Shown: positions 9,990 through 21,140 of the stretch, in pieces | How the letters are laid out: each line of letters starts with the position of its first letter | Position numbering within the stretch: the first letter of the stretch is position 1 | DNA from: Dactylorhiza incarnata | Lineage: Eukaryota > Streptophyta > Magnoliopsida > Asparagales > Orchidaceae | Assembly: GCA_033032865.1 (NCBI GenBank) | Contig: JAWHQI010000276.1 | Span: 496,001-560,000, forward strand | Direction: 5' to 3' | Length of the DNA: 64,000 nt | Made by a program: the position numbers and the translations under genes | The notes under the pieces: model-generated | Told to the model about the DNA's origin: nothing | Databases searched by the model: none | The model's input: the letters and a program-made list of their open reading frames with translations, nothing else

Positions 9990-11007
9990 AAACAATGCAT
10001 CAAATGCACGCAGCAGGAAAATGAACAAGAACAACCCTAAACAGTTCAAGGAACTTGCGATTTCATGAATCAAGAAATAGGAGAAGCAACGCATTGCAAT
10101 ACCTGAAGGGGATTGAGTCGACACTCAACCATGGTGCTCCACAAAGAAATCCCGAAGAACAATCGTTGAGTCCCAAGCGCAGAAATCAATCGGCGCCTCT
10201 ACGGGAGTCCACACGAGCGTTGAAGAAACCTAACATCTTATTGCACAAGAACTAGGTCGGAGAAGAAGAGCCCTCTACGTCTCCCATGGACTGCTAGGTC
10301 GGATGACAGGGAGAGGCGGCGGCGGCAGCGGGATCGACCGGTCGGAACTCTTCCGTCGGAACTTTGCAGATCCCTTCTGTCTCTCTCAGAATCGCAAAAT
10401 AAAAGGATCGCACGCCTTGGGGCATAAATAAATCGTGATCTATTTATACCCAGGGAGAGAGAAAGACTATCCGAACACCCATGACCAAAAATGGAGTAAA
10501 CATAATTCGTCGAGTGAAGCTAATTCGTCGATACCATTCGACAAATTTGTCGAGATAATTCACTAAATAGATTTTGTCGAGAAGATCTGTTTCGTCGATA
10601 CCATTCGACTAATTGACTCACAAAAATATCTAATTCATCGAGACATTTCGACGAATTGACATATTTCATCGAGTCATTTTGAGGAACTATTTCGTCAAGT
10701 AGATCTTACTCGTCGAGACCAATCGATGAACCCTTTCGTCGACTTGAGATAAGTTTCATCAAGCCATTCTCGAAAACTCACCAACATACTCCATACAGTA
10801 TTCACAATACCTTTGGAGCACTCAGTCAACTCGACCCAACTCTAATAAGTTGTAGGATTGGTCCTTCACTCATATCCTATATGAGTAAGACCAACACAAT
10901 TCTTCCTCCAACTTCCCCAAACACTTTTCTGTGTGACCCCATAGGCTCATATCGCATTGCAAGTGAGACTAAATGCTTGATCATTTCCAGATCACCTTGG
11001 AAACACG
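9990..11007 (-). other. LTR-like insert truncating the left gene Y copy
   Basis: About 1 kb with no gene. On the minus strand it shows an LTR-like order: a cluster of TCGTCGA/TCGACGA words (10505-10760), then a TATA box (TATAAATA, 10441-10448), then a GA/CT-rich transcript-like region. It lies between the broken gene Y and the pol remnant. I could not find convincing TG/CA ends or a target duplication, so a solo LTR is only a suggestion. Confidence 0.4.
10505..10760. repeat. TCGTCGA / TCGACGA word cluster
   Basis: A dozen or so variants of TTCGTCGA, its complement, and near-forms such as ATTCGACAAATTTGTCGAGA. The same word type is clustered in the LTRs of S2, S3 and S4 and at 55800-56150. 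Confidence 0.7.
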
Positions 11008-11160
11008 AACACCGCAGTGGGAAAGCTTGACCCCAACGGGGAGGGGTCTTACATTGTAGATAAAGTGCTTAAGTTAGGAGGGTACCATCTCCAGGATGTG
11101 GAATAGGTACCTCTCAGCCGAGCTCGGAGCAGGGATGACCTAAAGAATTTTCATCCATAA
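11008..11160 (+). pseudogene. pol: Ty3/gypsy (Tat-like) polyprotein C-terminal remnant
   Basis: Plus-strand fragment reading GKLDPNGEGSY, a V.K....GGYHLQD segment, one in-frame TAG (11104-11106), then DDLKNFHP and a stop. This matches the end of Tat-lineage integrase, whose usual pattern is G(K)L.PNWEGPY.V.....GAY.LED....P..WN..NL..YYP. The usual W is replaced by G. It lies about 75 bp before the 91-bp array, as expected for an element whose 3' non-coding region carries tandem repeats and antisense genes. The rest of pol is missing. Confidence 0.75.
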
Positions 11161-11235
11161 ACTTTTTGCGTTGGTTTATTATATGATCGATTGGTTATTA
11201 TGTTATCTTTAATGTCTCTTCTTTAATCATTGGCC

Positions 11236-12883
11236 CTCAGGGAAAGTTTGAGTTGGAATGCCCCAAATCGATTCCGTTGTCGGGATCTCATTAGATGGTG
11301 GGTCAGGTTGATCTCTAGAGAGGCTGGCTGAGGAATGTTTGAGCTGGAATGCCCCAGATCGATTCCGCTGTCGGGCTCACATTAGACGGTGGGTTAGGTT
11401 GATCTCTGGAGAGGCTGGCTGAGGAAAGTTTGAGCTGGAATTCACCAGATCGATTCCACCGCTGGGCTCTCATTAGATGGTGGGTCAGATGATCTCTAGA
11501 TAGTCTTGATGAGGAAATTTTGAGCTAGAATGCCCCAAATTGATTCTGTTGTCGGGCTCTCAATAGACGGTGGGTCAAGTTGATCTCTGGAGAGGCTGAC
11601 TGAGGAAAGTTTGAGCTGGAATGCCCTAGATCGATTCCGCTGCCAGGCTCTCATTAGACAGTGGGTCGGGTTTATCTCTAGAGAGGCTGGCTGAGGAAAG
11701 TTTGGGCTGGAATGCCCCAGATCGATTTTGCTGTCGGGCTCTCAATAGACGGTGGGTCAGGTTGATCTCTAGAGAGGCTGGCTGAGAAAAGTTTGAGCTG
11801 GAATGCCCCAGATCGATTCTATCGCCGGGCTCTCATTAGATAGTGTGTCAAGTTGATCTCTGGAGAGGCTGGCTGAGGAAAGTTTGAGCTGGTGGAGTGC
11901 CCTAGATCGATTTCGTTATTGGGCTCTCATTAGACTGTGGGTCAGGTTGATCTCTGGAGAGGCTGCCTGAGGAAAGTTTGAGCTGGAGTGCCCCAGATCG
12001 ATTCCGCTGCCAGGCTCTCATTAGACAGTGGGTCGGGTTTATCTCTAGAGAGGCTGGCTGAGGAAAGTTTGAGCTGGAATGCCCCAGATCGATTTTGCTG
12101 TCGGGCTCTCAATAGACGGTGGGTCAGGTTGATCTCTAGAGAGGCTGGCTGAGAAAAGTTTGAGCTGGAATGCCCCAGATCGATTCTGTCGCCGGGCTCT
12201 CATTAGACAGTGCGTCAAGTTGATCTCTAGAGAGGCTGGCTGAGGAAAGTTTGAGCTGGTGGAGTTCCCCAGATCGATTTCGTTATTGGGCTCTCATTAG
12301 ACGGTGGGTCAGGTTAATCTCTGTAGAGGCTTGCTGAGGAAAGTTTGAGCAGGAATGCCCCAGATCGATTCAGATGTCGGGCTCTCATTAGACGATGGGT
12401 CAGGTTGATCTCTATAGAGGCTGGCTGAAGAAATTTTGAGCTGGAATGCCCCAGATCAATTCCGTCGCTAGGCTCTCATTAGACGGTGGATCAGGCTGAT
12501 CTCTTGAGAGGTCGGCTGAGGAAAGTTTGAGCTGGAGTGCCCCAGATCGATTCCACTGCCGAGCTCTCATTAGAAAGTGGGTCAGGTTGATCTCTGGAGA
12601 GGCTGGCTGAGGAAAGTTTGAGTCGGAATGCCCCTGATTAATTCCGATGTCGGGCTCTCATTGGACGGTGGGTCAGTTGATCTCTAGAGAGGCTGGCTGA
12701 GGAAAGTTTGAGCTAGAATACCCCAGATCAATTTCGCTGTCTTGGTCTCATTAGACGAAGGTTCAGGTTGATCTCTAGAGAGGCTGGCTGAGAAAAGTTT
12801 GAGCTGGAATGGCCCAGATCGATTCCGTTGCTGGGCTCTCATAGATGGTAGGTCGAGTTGATCTCTAGAGAGGCTGGCAGGGT
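11236..12883. repeat. 91-bp tandem repeat array with higher-order structure
   Basis: About 18 copies of the 91-bp unit seen at 1-797. Four-copy blocks of about 367 bp repeat: the variant TGCCAGGCTCTCATTAGACA occurs at 11641 and 12008, and the GAGCTGGTGGAGT variant at about 11887 and 12255. It is bounded on the left by the pol remnant and on the right by the conserved spacer. Confidence 0.9.
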
Positions 12884-13690
12884 TTCTAATAGCACTCGAC
12901 TTTCCCAGGTCAACTCCGTCGTCGGCCTCTCACTAGCCGGGGGGGATTAATTCCTGGATAGGGGAGGCAGGCGAAGGTGGACAAGGTGAATCATCTCAAA
13001 CGGGTCTCCTGACCAGGCACTCACCTATCTGAAAGGACCGTAAGCCTTTTTGTTGGCAATAAAAGAAATGCAAGAGGTTCTAGTGGCCAGGATTTGCAAG
13101 TTGGCCTGCCAAAGAAGGCACTCGCTTGGCGAGAACACCTGGGCGAGAACTCATCAGTGGGGAGACAGAAAGATCATGGCAGGACTCTTGGTTAGTGCTT
13201 GCCAATGAGCCTGCTGGAATGAGCACTCGTCGCGGCGAAGGGCTCGCAGGCGATAACTCATCAGTGGGGAGATGGAAAAATCGTGGCAAGGCACTTGGAT
13301 AGTGTATGCGAATGAGCCTACCAGAATGGGCATTCGCCACGGAGAAGAGCTCGCATGCGAGAACTTTGCTGGAATGAATGCATGTGCGCGTGGGGTGCCT
13401 ACACGGGTGTTCGATCGATTCACAGGTGCACGTGGGGTGCGTGTAAGAAGGCGAATGCGTACGTTTATGAGTACACACACATGAAATTCTGCGAGTGCCC
13501 GAGCAAAGCGCAGGTGTGCGCGTGATGCATGTTGTCGAGGCCCGAGCACCTAAGTAAATTGTAGTGAGAAAGCAAATAATAGAAGAAAGACTTAGAAAGT
13601 ATTTTTCATTTCAATACAAAAAATAGTTTACATCAGGGGTGGCGATTCTCACCTTACAAAAGAAAATTCAGAAAGAAAAGTTTACATCTC
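12884..13690. other. Non-coding spacer of the Tat-like element, right copy
   Basis: Collinear with 798-1605, including the CTCACTAGCCGGGGGGGATT word and the 107-bp repeat. Neither strand keeps an open frame shared with the left copy. No gene is supported. Confidence 0.7.
13145..13380. repeat. 107-bp tandem repeat, right copy
   Basis: Unit starts at 13145, 13252 and 13359, exactly 107 bp apart as in the left copy. The third unit is partial. Confidence 0.85.
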
Positions 13691-14548
13691 TCAAGATTCA
13701 TCCACTGCCTTATCGCCCTCGCCATCTGTGCTGGGAGGGATTGGTTCGAACAGTTCCGAGATGACCTCTTCGACTGTGAGCTCCTCTGCATCGGCAGCGA
13801 GATGTCCGACCCCTTTCAAGGTGTCTAAGATGTGTCTCGCCGCCAGGATTGCGGTGTCCCGCAACGACTCCTCTTTCACACGCTTCAGGTTCCCCAAGGT
13901 TTGGGAGGAGCAAGGAGCAGGTGGAAGGGCGGCCCGGATGAGCTCCTGGATATGGGCCTTCAGCATAGCGACCTCCTTCTCCAGCTCTGCCTTGCGAGCA
14001 AGGAGCTGGTTCGTAGTCTCAAGGTCCTGCGAAAGGCGAGTGGGTTAAAAAAGAACATTACGAAAGGTGACAAGTGAGTTCTCGATAGACTACCATACCA
14101 TCATTGAGGCTTGCGAGGAGGCCCTCGGAGACCACCTATTTTTCCTTTAGTTCGGCGAGCTCCTTCTTCACCTCCTGCAGCTCGCACTTCAGCTCCTTGG
14201 AGTTCCTCTCCATCGTTAGGCAGTGGAGACCGACCTTATGGGCGAGGTCCAGCCCGCGAAGCTGAGCTCGCATGCACTCGTACGCGAGCAATCGAGAGGT
14301 GAGGTAGTGGATTTTCGCAGCATCCTCCTACCCATAGAGGTCGAAGGACAAGGCGAAGGCCTCACCTCCAATGCTCTCCCGGTCCACCAAGGAGGGAGTA
14401 AGGGTGGAGATCTAAACTCGGTTGGCGTCTGAGTCCCACTCCAACACGGGATCGTTGGCCCGTCCTGATGCCTAGTGTCGAGGCAGAAGTTGCTGTGGCC
14501 CGCCGGTGCGGGTGCGGTCGGCACATGGGAGTCCACCTCGTGGGTCTC
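13691..14548 (-). pseudogene. Antisense gene Y, right copy, exon 3 downstream part
   Basis: Minus-strand continuation of 22362-23441 across element S2. It carries the Pro-rich/Cys segment HVPTAPAPAGHSNFC, a coiled coil, a helix with RHILDTLKG, and a terminal acidic tail (VEEVISELFEPIPPS...DES) ending at the TGA at 13691-13693. A one-base deletion near 14455 relative to the left copy shifts the frame, so the copy is broken. The duplicated GTCTC on either side of S2 lets the coding frame be followed across the insertion (residues RVGET continue into HEVDSHV). Whole-gene length would have been near 580 codons. The C-terminal half is predicted to be mostly coiled coil; its role is unknown. Confidence 0.75.
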
Positions 14549-15752
14549 TGTTGGATCGCTAGGCGCCCTTAGAGGGAGGTGAACATGGGTTTTCAAAAAC
14601 ATAAGTGATATTATGAAAAGCTTTGTAATAATGCAAGACAAAGAATATAAGAAGTCAAGTAAAACAAGTGAAATAAAGTAGAGACATGCTTTATTAATAT
14701 CAAATACGGTTTTACAAAAGTTGACTTCTATAACGCTAGAAATCGGTGGCGATGAATAGTAAACTCTTTTTTGTTTTCTATCCCGACTCGCATCCCCACG
14801 AACCGGTGGCCCTAGCCTATCCTCCCCGGATTCGGCCTCAAGCCGCTCTAGCCAACCCTTCCCCGGATATGGCCTCAAGCACCCCCTAGACCTAGCCTAG
14901 ATCTAGTCGCCAACACGAGGCGAGTTTTCCCCCTAAGTCTTACCCAGACCTAGTCGCCAACACGAGGCGATTTCACTAACCGTTTACAAGAAAAATATGA
15001 AATGAAAATAAAAACTCCCTCTTGATGAACTTCTGAAGTTGGAGTCGAAGATCCACTGTAGAATAAGCGTTGTAGAAGCGGACTTCGTTTGGATCCAGCA
15101 TGATGAGATTCTCCTTCAGAAGTTTGCAGAACTTTGGTAGGACATCAACTTTCGACCAAGGTAGCCTCTGGAATTCTAGCACTCTATCTCTCTCTGATGT
15201 CTCTCTAATGTCTGTTTGAAATGAGAGAAGAGGGGTCCTTTTTATAGCCTCAGCGCTAGCGCCTGCGCTAGTGGTACCGCCGGCGCTATCCCATATTAGG
15301 ACACATTCTGCGCGGCAGAATCTTCAATCCGAGGAAACAATTCTCTCTTGCCTACTGTGCTCCTCGCTATCGCCTGCGCTATCGGATACCTCCTGGCGCT
15401 ATCTCCTTCTATAAGTTCTCCCAGCAATTGTCATAAGGCAAATAATTTGTCGATCGAAATTTCGTCGAACGCAGCTAAGAATTCGTCGATCGAATTTTCG
15501 TCGAACGCCGTTATGAGCATTTCGTCGAGCGCCGCTTACAGTTCGTCGAACGACAGCTAGCGCCTGTGCTAGTACTACCGCCAGTGCTAGTAGATGTTTT
15601 GGATTTGTTGGCTCAACTTTGGGGGCAACCTTCTTATGTAATACTTGAGTCATGTGGACTTTGTTATCCTGCACACTTAAACACACAAGATCAAATACAT
15701 ATAGGATTTGTTATTCTCAAACCTAGGAGATGTGGAAGACCATGTTCCAACA
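14549..15752 (-). repeat. S2 3' LTR
   Basis: Reads TGTTGGATCGC ... GTTCCAACA on the plus strand. On the minus strand, U3 carries both word types: ACTAGCGC...GGCGCTAGC-like words and a run of TTCGTCGA words (about 15440-15555), just upstream of a TATAAAAAGG box (15237-15246). Confidence 0.9.
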
Positions 15753-16018
15753 AACTCCCCCTTTTGATAATAACAAATTCATTAATGATAAATCAGCGCA
15801 TTAATATATAAGCATGAAGAAACATACTTGTGTGTGTGTGTGAGTGATGACTTAGGATAATTTTCGATTTTAGCATATAGAATTGCTCCCCCTAAATACA
15901 TGCTCCCCCTAAGTGAATGCTCCCCTAATATGTAAGCTATCATCGTAATTAAGCATGTTAGTTTTATATTTTGATACCAGATTATATTTATCATGTTAGT
16001 TCTCCCCCTTTTGTTATT
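15753..16018 (-). other. S2 polypurine tract and PPT-like cluster
   Basis: AACTCCCCCTTTT at 15753-15765 is the complement of the S1 PPT. Further complements (GCTCCCCCTAA, GCTCCCCTAA, TCTCCCCCTTTT) lie at about 15885-15930 and 16000-16015, matching the S1 cluster in order. Confidence 0.88.
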
Positions 16019-16194
16019 AGCAAAAGCGGGTAAGGAGACACCACTTAAAAGTTGATAATAAGATAAAAGCATGATTGAGCTTGTTGAGAAGGAAATGATA
16101 AGAGTTTTAGAATATTTTTCATTGAAATGGATCAGAGTTTGAGTATCACAATATTGTCATAAATCAGAGTTTGTAGCATAAACAAATGTAATGA

Positions 16195-16470
16195 TGTCCA
16201 ATTAACTAAACTACCCAGACAATATGTCTACACCCTATCCCCGTACTAAGTGACGGATGGGCATGAGGAGCTGCATACATGTCGTAGGTTGGGGTGTTAG
16301 TCCCATATGCAAACACTAGACACAACTCAACCTAGCACTCTTTCCCCCCAATGCCTCGCAAGGCCCCACTGGAACCCTCCACGGTTAAGGGCAAGACATG
16401 ACTAGAGATAAAGGTTATCTAATGTCTACAACCCTACGCCCCCGCTATGGTGAGAAATGAAGTCATGGAT
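16195..16470. other. GC-richer segment unique to S2
   Basis: About 275 bp of distinctly higher GC content than its surroundings with no counterpart at the matching place in S1. Its ends share a direct-repeat-like phrase, ATGTCTACACCCTATCCCCG against ATGTCTACAACCCTACGCCC. No ORF and no convincing terminal inverted repeat. Probably an acquired fragment. Confidence 0.5.
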
Positions 16471-17218
16471 AATAATTATTGGAAACATTAAGCATTTAAA
16501 TTTAGTGATAAGTTCATAGCCTATGGGCTTATATTTTAATTTTTAAAGAAAAGTTCACATAGCTAATCCATTAATAAATAAGAGTTAACAATATTTTCAT
16601 AGAAATAAATCAAAGTTTTAGCATTAGAATATTTGTGTTAGAGTAACCAACATAAATTCTACCAAGCAAGTCTACCATTTGTTGAAAAAGGAATTTTGGT
16701 ATTTAAGACTTTGATATAAGCATGAAAGCGCAAGGTAGAAATATATGGTGATGATGCGGAAGACTTATAGAAATACAAGAAACATCTTATTGTAATCAAT
16801 GATGATCCATAAAAAGATATATGAGTTCAAGTTCATAAAGAAGATGTTTTGCAAATCATTGTTCAAGTGAAGTCTTTAAGTTTGACAATAAAGTAACCAA
16901 GCATGAAATAATGTTATCAAAAAGAGATTACTACAATGTTACTTTAATCACAATTTCAAAACATACCAAACATTGTAGAAAGCATGCTAGGTTATCTAGT
17001 GCATTTCATAAAATAAAGAGTAGTATAGAATTAGCATTAGGATCCAATAATCATGAGAAGAAGTGTTATGAAAGATAATGATGTGCACATAAGTGTATTT
17101 TGAATAGAGTAAGCAAATGTTTTAATCAAAAATACAAGAAATATGTAAAGTAAAGAGCACAATAAAACACAAATAATTTTACTTCCACAGACTTCAATGC
17201 ACAAAAAATGTACATCTA

Positions 17219-17279
17219 CCAAGGTGCTTTGCACACACAATGCTCATTAAGACTTATCAGGGTGCAAAGTAGTGCTTGG
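17219..17279 (-). other. 61-nt hairpin B of S2
   Basis: Counterpart of 7106-7166. The inner stem in the sense strand is CTTTGCAC ... GTGCAAAG, where S1 has CTCTGCAC ... GTGCAGAG. Outer clamp and apical region are unchanged. Confidence 0.75.
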
Positions 17280-17398
17280 GGGATCACATATTTTATTTTA
17301 TTTTAATATTGAAACTAGTGATCTGGTGTACTTAAGAATAAGTGGTTTTTTATTTTGAAAGAAAGTTATGTTTTGCACAAGATACTTTACTATTCTTT

Positions 17399-17459
17399 CC
17401 AAGGTGCTCAACCTCACAACGCTTATTAAGACTTATCAAGAGGTTCAAGTAGTGCTTGG
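17399..17459 (-). other. 61-nt hairpin A of S2
   Basis: Counterpart of 6929-6989 with the same AACCTC/GAGGTT inner stem. Spacing to hairpin B is 180 bp, against 177 in S1. Confidence 0.7.
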
Positions 17460-17976
17460 TGGAGTTATCTTTGTCACTTTTTTTTATGATTTTTGTTACA
17501 AAGTTCTCCGAATACACTTGTTTTGCAAACCAATATAATTTATAAAAACATAACCAATTTTCTTAACTTTTAAAAGTGCAAATAAAAGTAGTGTAGGTAA
17601 GATACTTGTGCAATTTTAATTCATTGTGCTAATACAAAACATACACAAGCATTCTTAGATTAAAGACATATGTAGACAATGCCAAAATAAGTGAGTGAAT
17701 AAAGATCATTATCAAACATAAAACATTTACTCTTACTTAGAGGCATGCTAAGCGTAGTTCTACACAACTTTTACAATATAATTGATGCACATATTAATAG
17801 ATATATCAAATCATGATGAAAAACAATGTTCAAAGTAGTTTGAAAAGATAAATTCCAACATCATAGAAGTTCTAAATAATAGATTAAATCATGCTTGATT
17901 TTCAATGAAGTCCATCAGCATTTTTGATATTTTTGAAGAATAATTTTTATTTAAAGTTTGAACTCATAAGATATAT

Positions 17977-18064
17977 CTTGGACTTCCCGAGGACTACCTT
18001 GTGAGAGGTTCTCCCGGTACTAGGTGATATGATGGGATGATAGCCGAAATCACCCTTTCGCAAG
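17977..18064 (-). other. Conserved 88-bp non-coding block (S2 copy)
   Basis: Same length as 6313-6400 in S1, with two mismatches. Confidence 0.6.
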
Positions 18065-19625
18065 ACACATGTAAATAGAAAAGTTAAGTTCAAAATAATA
18101 ATTTTTGATACTTGTTTTTTTTTATATTTTGTAATTGATTTTTGCTTTTAGAAATAGAATTTAAACAAATGACAAAAAACCAAAAAAGGCAAAACATATT
18201 TTTTGTAATTTGGCTTTTGTATTTTTGTATTTGATTTTTCAAAAATGTAATAAAAGCAAAAGTGCAGAAATGAATAGTACACATAGATTAATATATTTTT
18301 AGGGATTTTTCAAAATTTTAAAAATACAGAAAAACACATAGGTGCACTAGCACCGGCGTTAGCACTAGCGCGGGAAACAGTACATGAGTTTTGATGATTT
18401 TGAAATTTTTGTTTGTTGATCTTGATTAAGTGTCCAAACAGTAGTTTAATGCTGAAATTTCAGTTTTTTAGGAAATGTTTAGATAGTGCAAATTTCATGA
18501 AACATTAGCGATTTTGTATATGACTTTACCAACTAAACTTTCATGAGATGACATGAATGAACAAATCAAATATGCATGATTTTAGTGATTAACCATAATG
18601 TTCATGCACAAGAATACCATGGATAAGCCCTGGATGAGAATACCCAGCCAGTATGTCTTGGTAAACATATATAGCCTAACATAGACACAAATATTCTTTA
18701 GGCGACAATGTTAGTATGATAAGTTTGAGATTAATGTTATACCAAGGTTTGATAGTGTTTCAACTTATAGACCTAGAATGGAGTGACAATTCTATTTGAT
18801 TTGATATCAAAATGATTCAAAGGTCTAAACTAGAAATAAATCACAATACACACATAATACACCAACCATGGTAAAACAATTATAATATCAATTGTCATCA
18901 TATAATTCATATGGATGTGATAGAAATAGTTATTTTTAGAAGATATTTGATGTGAGTTATGATATATGATTTTAGAGAATTTTAGCAACGGACATCAATA
19001 GATCATGGTGGTGTGAGTGACATCAATATTCATTATGAAGATAAATTCTTTCAATACATTTTAGTGATTTTCTTTTAATTAAGAATTTTGAATATATATG
19101 TGATTTTTGATAGGTGAGCAATAGTGATGGTTTAGATCATGTTTGACATCAAGGAGTGAACACAATATAATCTTTTGTTGTGAACAAAGACAACCATATT
19201 GAAAGTTGAGCTTTTATTTAGATATTGAACTTTCTTGTAGATTATGTTATTTCTCTAAACCACTTGTTGGTGAAGGCTAAAAGCTTAATAGCCTAATGAC
19301 TTGATTTAATTTTAAAATATCTTATAGCAAATTTAGAATTTGATTTATATGAATAATAAAAGATATTTATAGATAATGAATATGAGAGAGATAGATAGGT
19401 CATCAAAATTAGATATGACTTTTGAATTTTGATCAATTTGTTTTTATAAACATATTAAGCTTTTAGGAGATAGGATCATATTTTCAATACTATATAGGAT
19501 GACCATGACATGATATTTCAAAAGGAAAACAACAAGAAAAATAAAAAGGACATTAAAGCACATCATGAAGTAGAAATTTGTATATCTCATTTTGAAAAGT
19601 TTCTACTTCATGCAATTGATGATAC

Positions 19626-19886
19626 CTAATGAATAAATGTTTTAGGTATCCAAAGGGGACCATGAGGGAGCGTTCCTTTGGGTACCCAAATATAGCGAGA
19701 TGGCTTTTGGAGAGACAAGTACGAATGGACCCTTTCATGTGGAGTTACTATTTCATTTTTAATTTTGGGTCTCCACTCATACTTAGGTTTAATATTATAA
19801 TTTTGCATTAAATTTCCATACTTATTAAATTTAGGCTTAAAATAATGATGAGATTTGAAGTCATTTTTCATAGGAAATTTTTGCAT
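19626..19886 (-). pseudogene. gag: S2 Gag C-terminal segment, frameshifted
   Basis: 86 codons equivalent to the end of the S1 Gag region, containing KPKYEWRPKIKNE and the two-part IWVPKG ... GPLWIPK motif. It overlaps the end of the main Gag frame but lies in another frame, so a frameshift near 19870-19890 separates them. It stops where protease should start. Confidence 0.75.
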
Positions 19887-21091
19887 ATTTGATTTACTTT
19901 AGGAGATACATAATTTTGTAAATAATGGTGATTTTGATTTTGATTAACAAATCCTTTATGTTCCTTACTCCCATTATTAAACTTAGTTAAGATGTTCATA
20001 TTCATATTGAACTTGTTTTTAGATATAGTTTGATATTGTGAATTTGTATTTACAATTTTCATAAGCAGGTTGATTTTTAATTTTAATTCATCATTCTTGA
20101 TCTTTAAATTATGTCTAGCTTTATTATAAGTGATTGTGCTATTTTTAAGAGTGGAAACAATTGAATCAATATGATCTTGATAGTTGTTTCTATATTCATC
20201 AAATGTTTCATACATCTCTTTAATTTCAATTTTATATTCTTTACACTTAGCACAATCATTTTCCAAAGATGAATTTTCTAAACATAATTTTTTATTTTGT
20301 TCTTTTATAAAAAGAAGTTCCTTTTCAAGTTCCTTGCATTTTTCTTTCAAATCATTAAATTCTATACAAGGTGTAATGTTTTCAACTAAGGAGCCTTGGG
20401 TAGAACTAGATAAAATAGAATTTGATTCTTCATTAATTTTTGCCTTTAAATTTTTATTTTCTATGCGCAAATGTTTATTAGCACTCTTTAATTTCTTAAT
20501 TTTGCGCTTTATAGTTTGAAGCAATTGTAATGAAGAGATAGAAGTACAAAAGATGGAATTTGATTTCCTTACATTGCTTTCGGGAGAGGCACGATTTGAA
20601 CATAACGTTTCTTTGACATCTTTTTGGCACTCCTCTTCCGAAGACAGTACTTCTTCTTCTTTTCCATTTGTTGTGTGCTCCATTGATCCGTCATGAGAGG
20701 AGCATTCTTGAAGACATGTGCAATCTTGCATATTCTCCGGTTCTTGCGATGGTTCCATACCTGTAGAAGGAGAATCATACATTTCTTCAAGAAATTTCCA
20801 TACTTTATATGCACTAGAAAAACAATATATTAATTTGAAAATATCTTGAGATAAAGCACAAAAAATATAATGCATAGCTTTTGCATTTAGGTGATGCTCT
20901 TGTTTATTTGATTCGTCCGCTGGTCTAACTATTGCTATATCCCATGCATTGATATCTAAACTTTTAATAAATTTTTCCATTAATAATTTCCAACCTTTAT
21001 AATTTCTCCCTTCAAATAAAGGTGGTTTAGGAGATTTTTCTTCTTCATAAAAATTTACCCCACTAGTAGAAGCGAGATCATGAGACGCCAT
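19868..21091 (-). CDS. gag: S2 Gag-like protein (Ty1/copia)
   Basis: 407 codons from ATGGCGTCTCATG, 35 bp after the primer site. Residues about 20-110 form the copia Gag fold (PPLFEGRNYKGWKLLMEKF, then a KVWKFLEEMY end). An acidic linker follows, then a coiled coil over about residues 190-370. It is clearly homologous to the S1 protein but several insertions and deletions apart (for example SPSTGMEPSQEP against STGMEQSQEP). It lacks the CCHC knuckle at the same place. This copy continues past the point where S1 has its TGA, which argues that the S1 stop is a mutation. It would need pol enzymes in trans. Confidence 0.85.
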   Translation of the reverse strand: MASHDLASTSGVNFYEEEKSPKPPLFEGRNYKGWKLLMEKFIKSLDINAWDIAIVRPADESNKQEHHLNAKAMHYIFCALSQDIFKLIYCFSSAYKVWKFLEEMYDSPSTGMEPSQEPENMQDCTCLQECSSHDGSMEHTTNGKEEEVLSSEEECQKDVKETLCSNRASPESNVRKSNSIFCTSISSLQLLQTIKRKIKKLKSANKHLRIENKNLKAKINEESNSILSSSTQGSLVENITPCIEFNDLKEKCKELEKELLFIKEQNKKLCLENSSLENDCAKCKEYKIEIKEMYETFDEYRNNYQDHIDSIVSTLKNSTITYNKARHNLKIKNDELKLKINLLMKIVNTNSQYQTISKNKFNMNMNILTKFNNGSKEHKGFVNQNQNHHYLQNYVSPKVNQICKNFL

Positions 21092-21126
21092 TATTCCCGG
21101 TTGTTAAGACGATTTGGAATAACCTC

Positions 21127-21138
21127 GCTCTGATACCA
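21127..21138 (-). other. S2 primer-binding site (initiator tRNA-Met)
   Basis: GCTCTGATACCA on the plus strand, that is TGGTATCAGAGC on the minus strand, two bases from the 5' LTR. Confidence 0.9.
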
Positions 21139-21140
21139 CT

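Larger units (their letters stand above)
15766..19625 (-). other. S2 long non-coding interior
   Basis: Counterpart of the S1 interior, AT-rich, with no supported coding region. It holds hairpins A and B, the 88-bp conserved block and one GC-richer segment that S1 lacks. Confidence 0.8.

Noticed and set aside
9990..11007. Complete solo LTR
   Set aside because: LTR-like order of motifs, but no convincing TG/CA ends with matching flanks; kept as LTR-like only.
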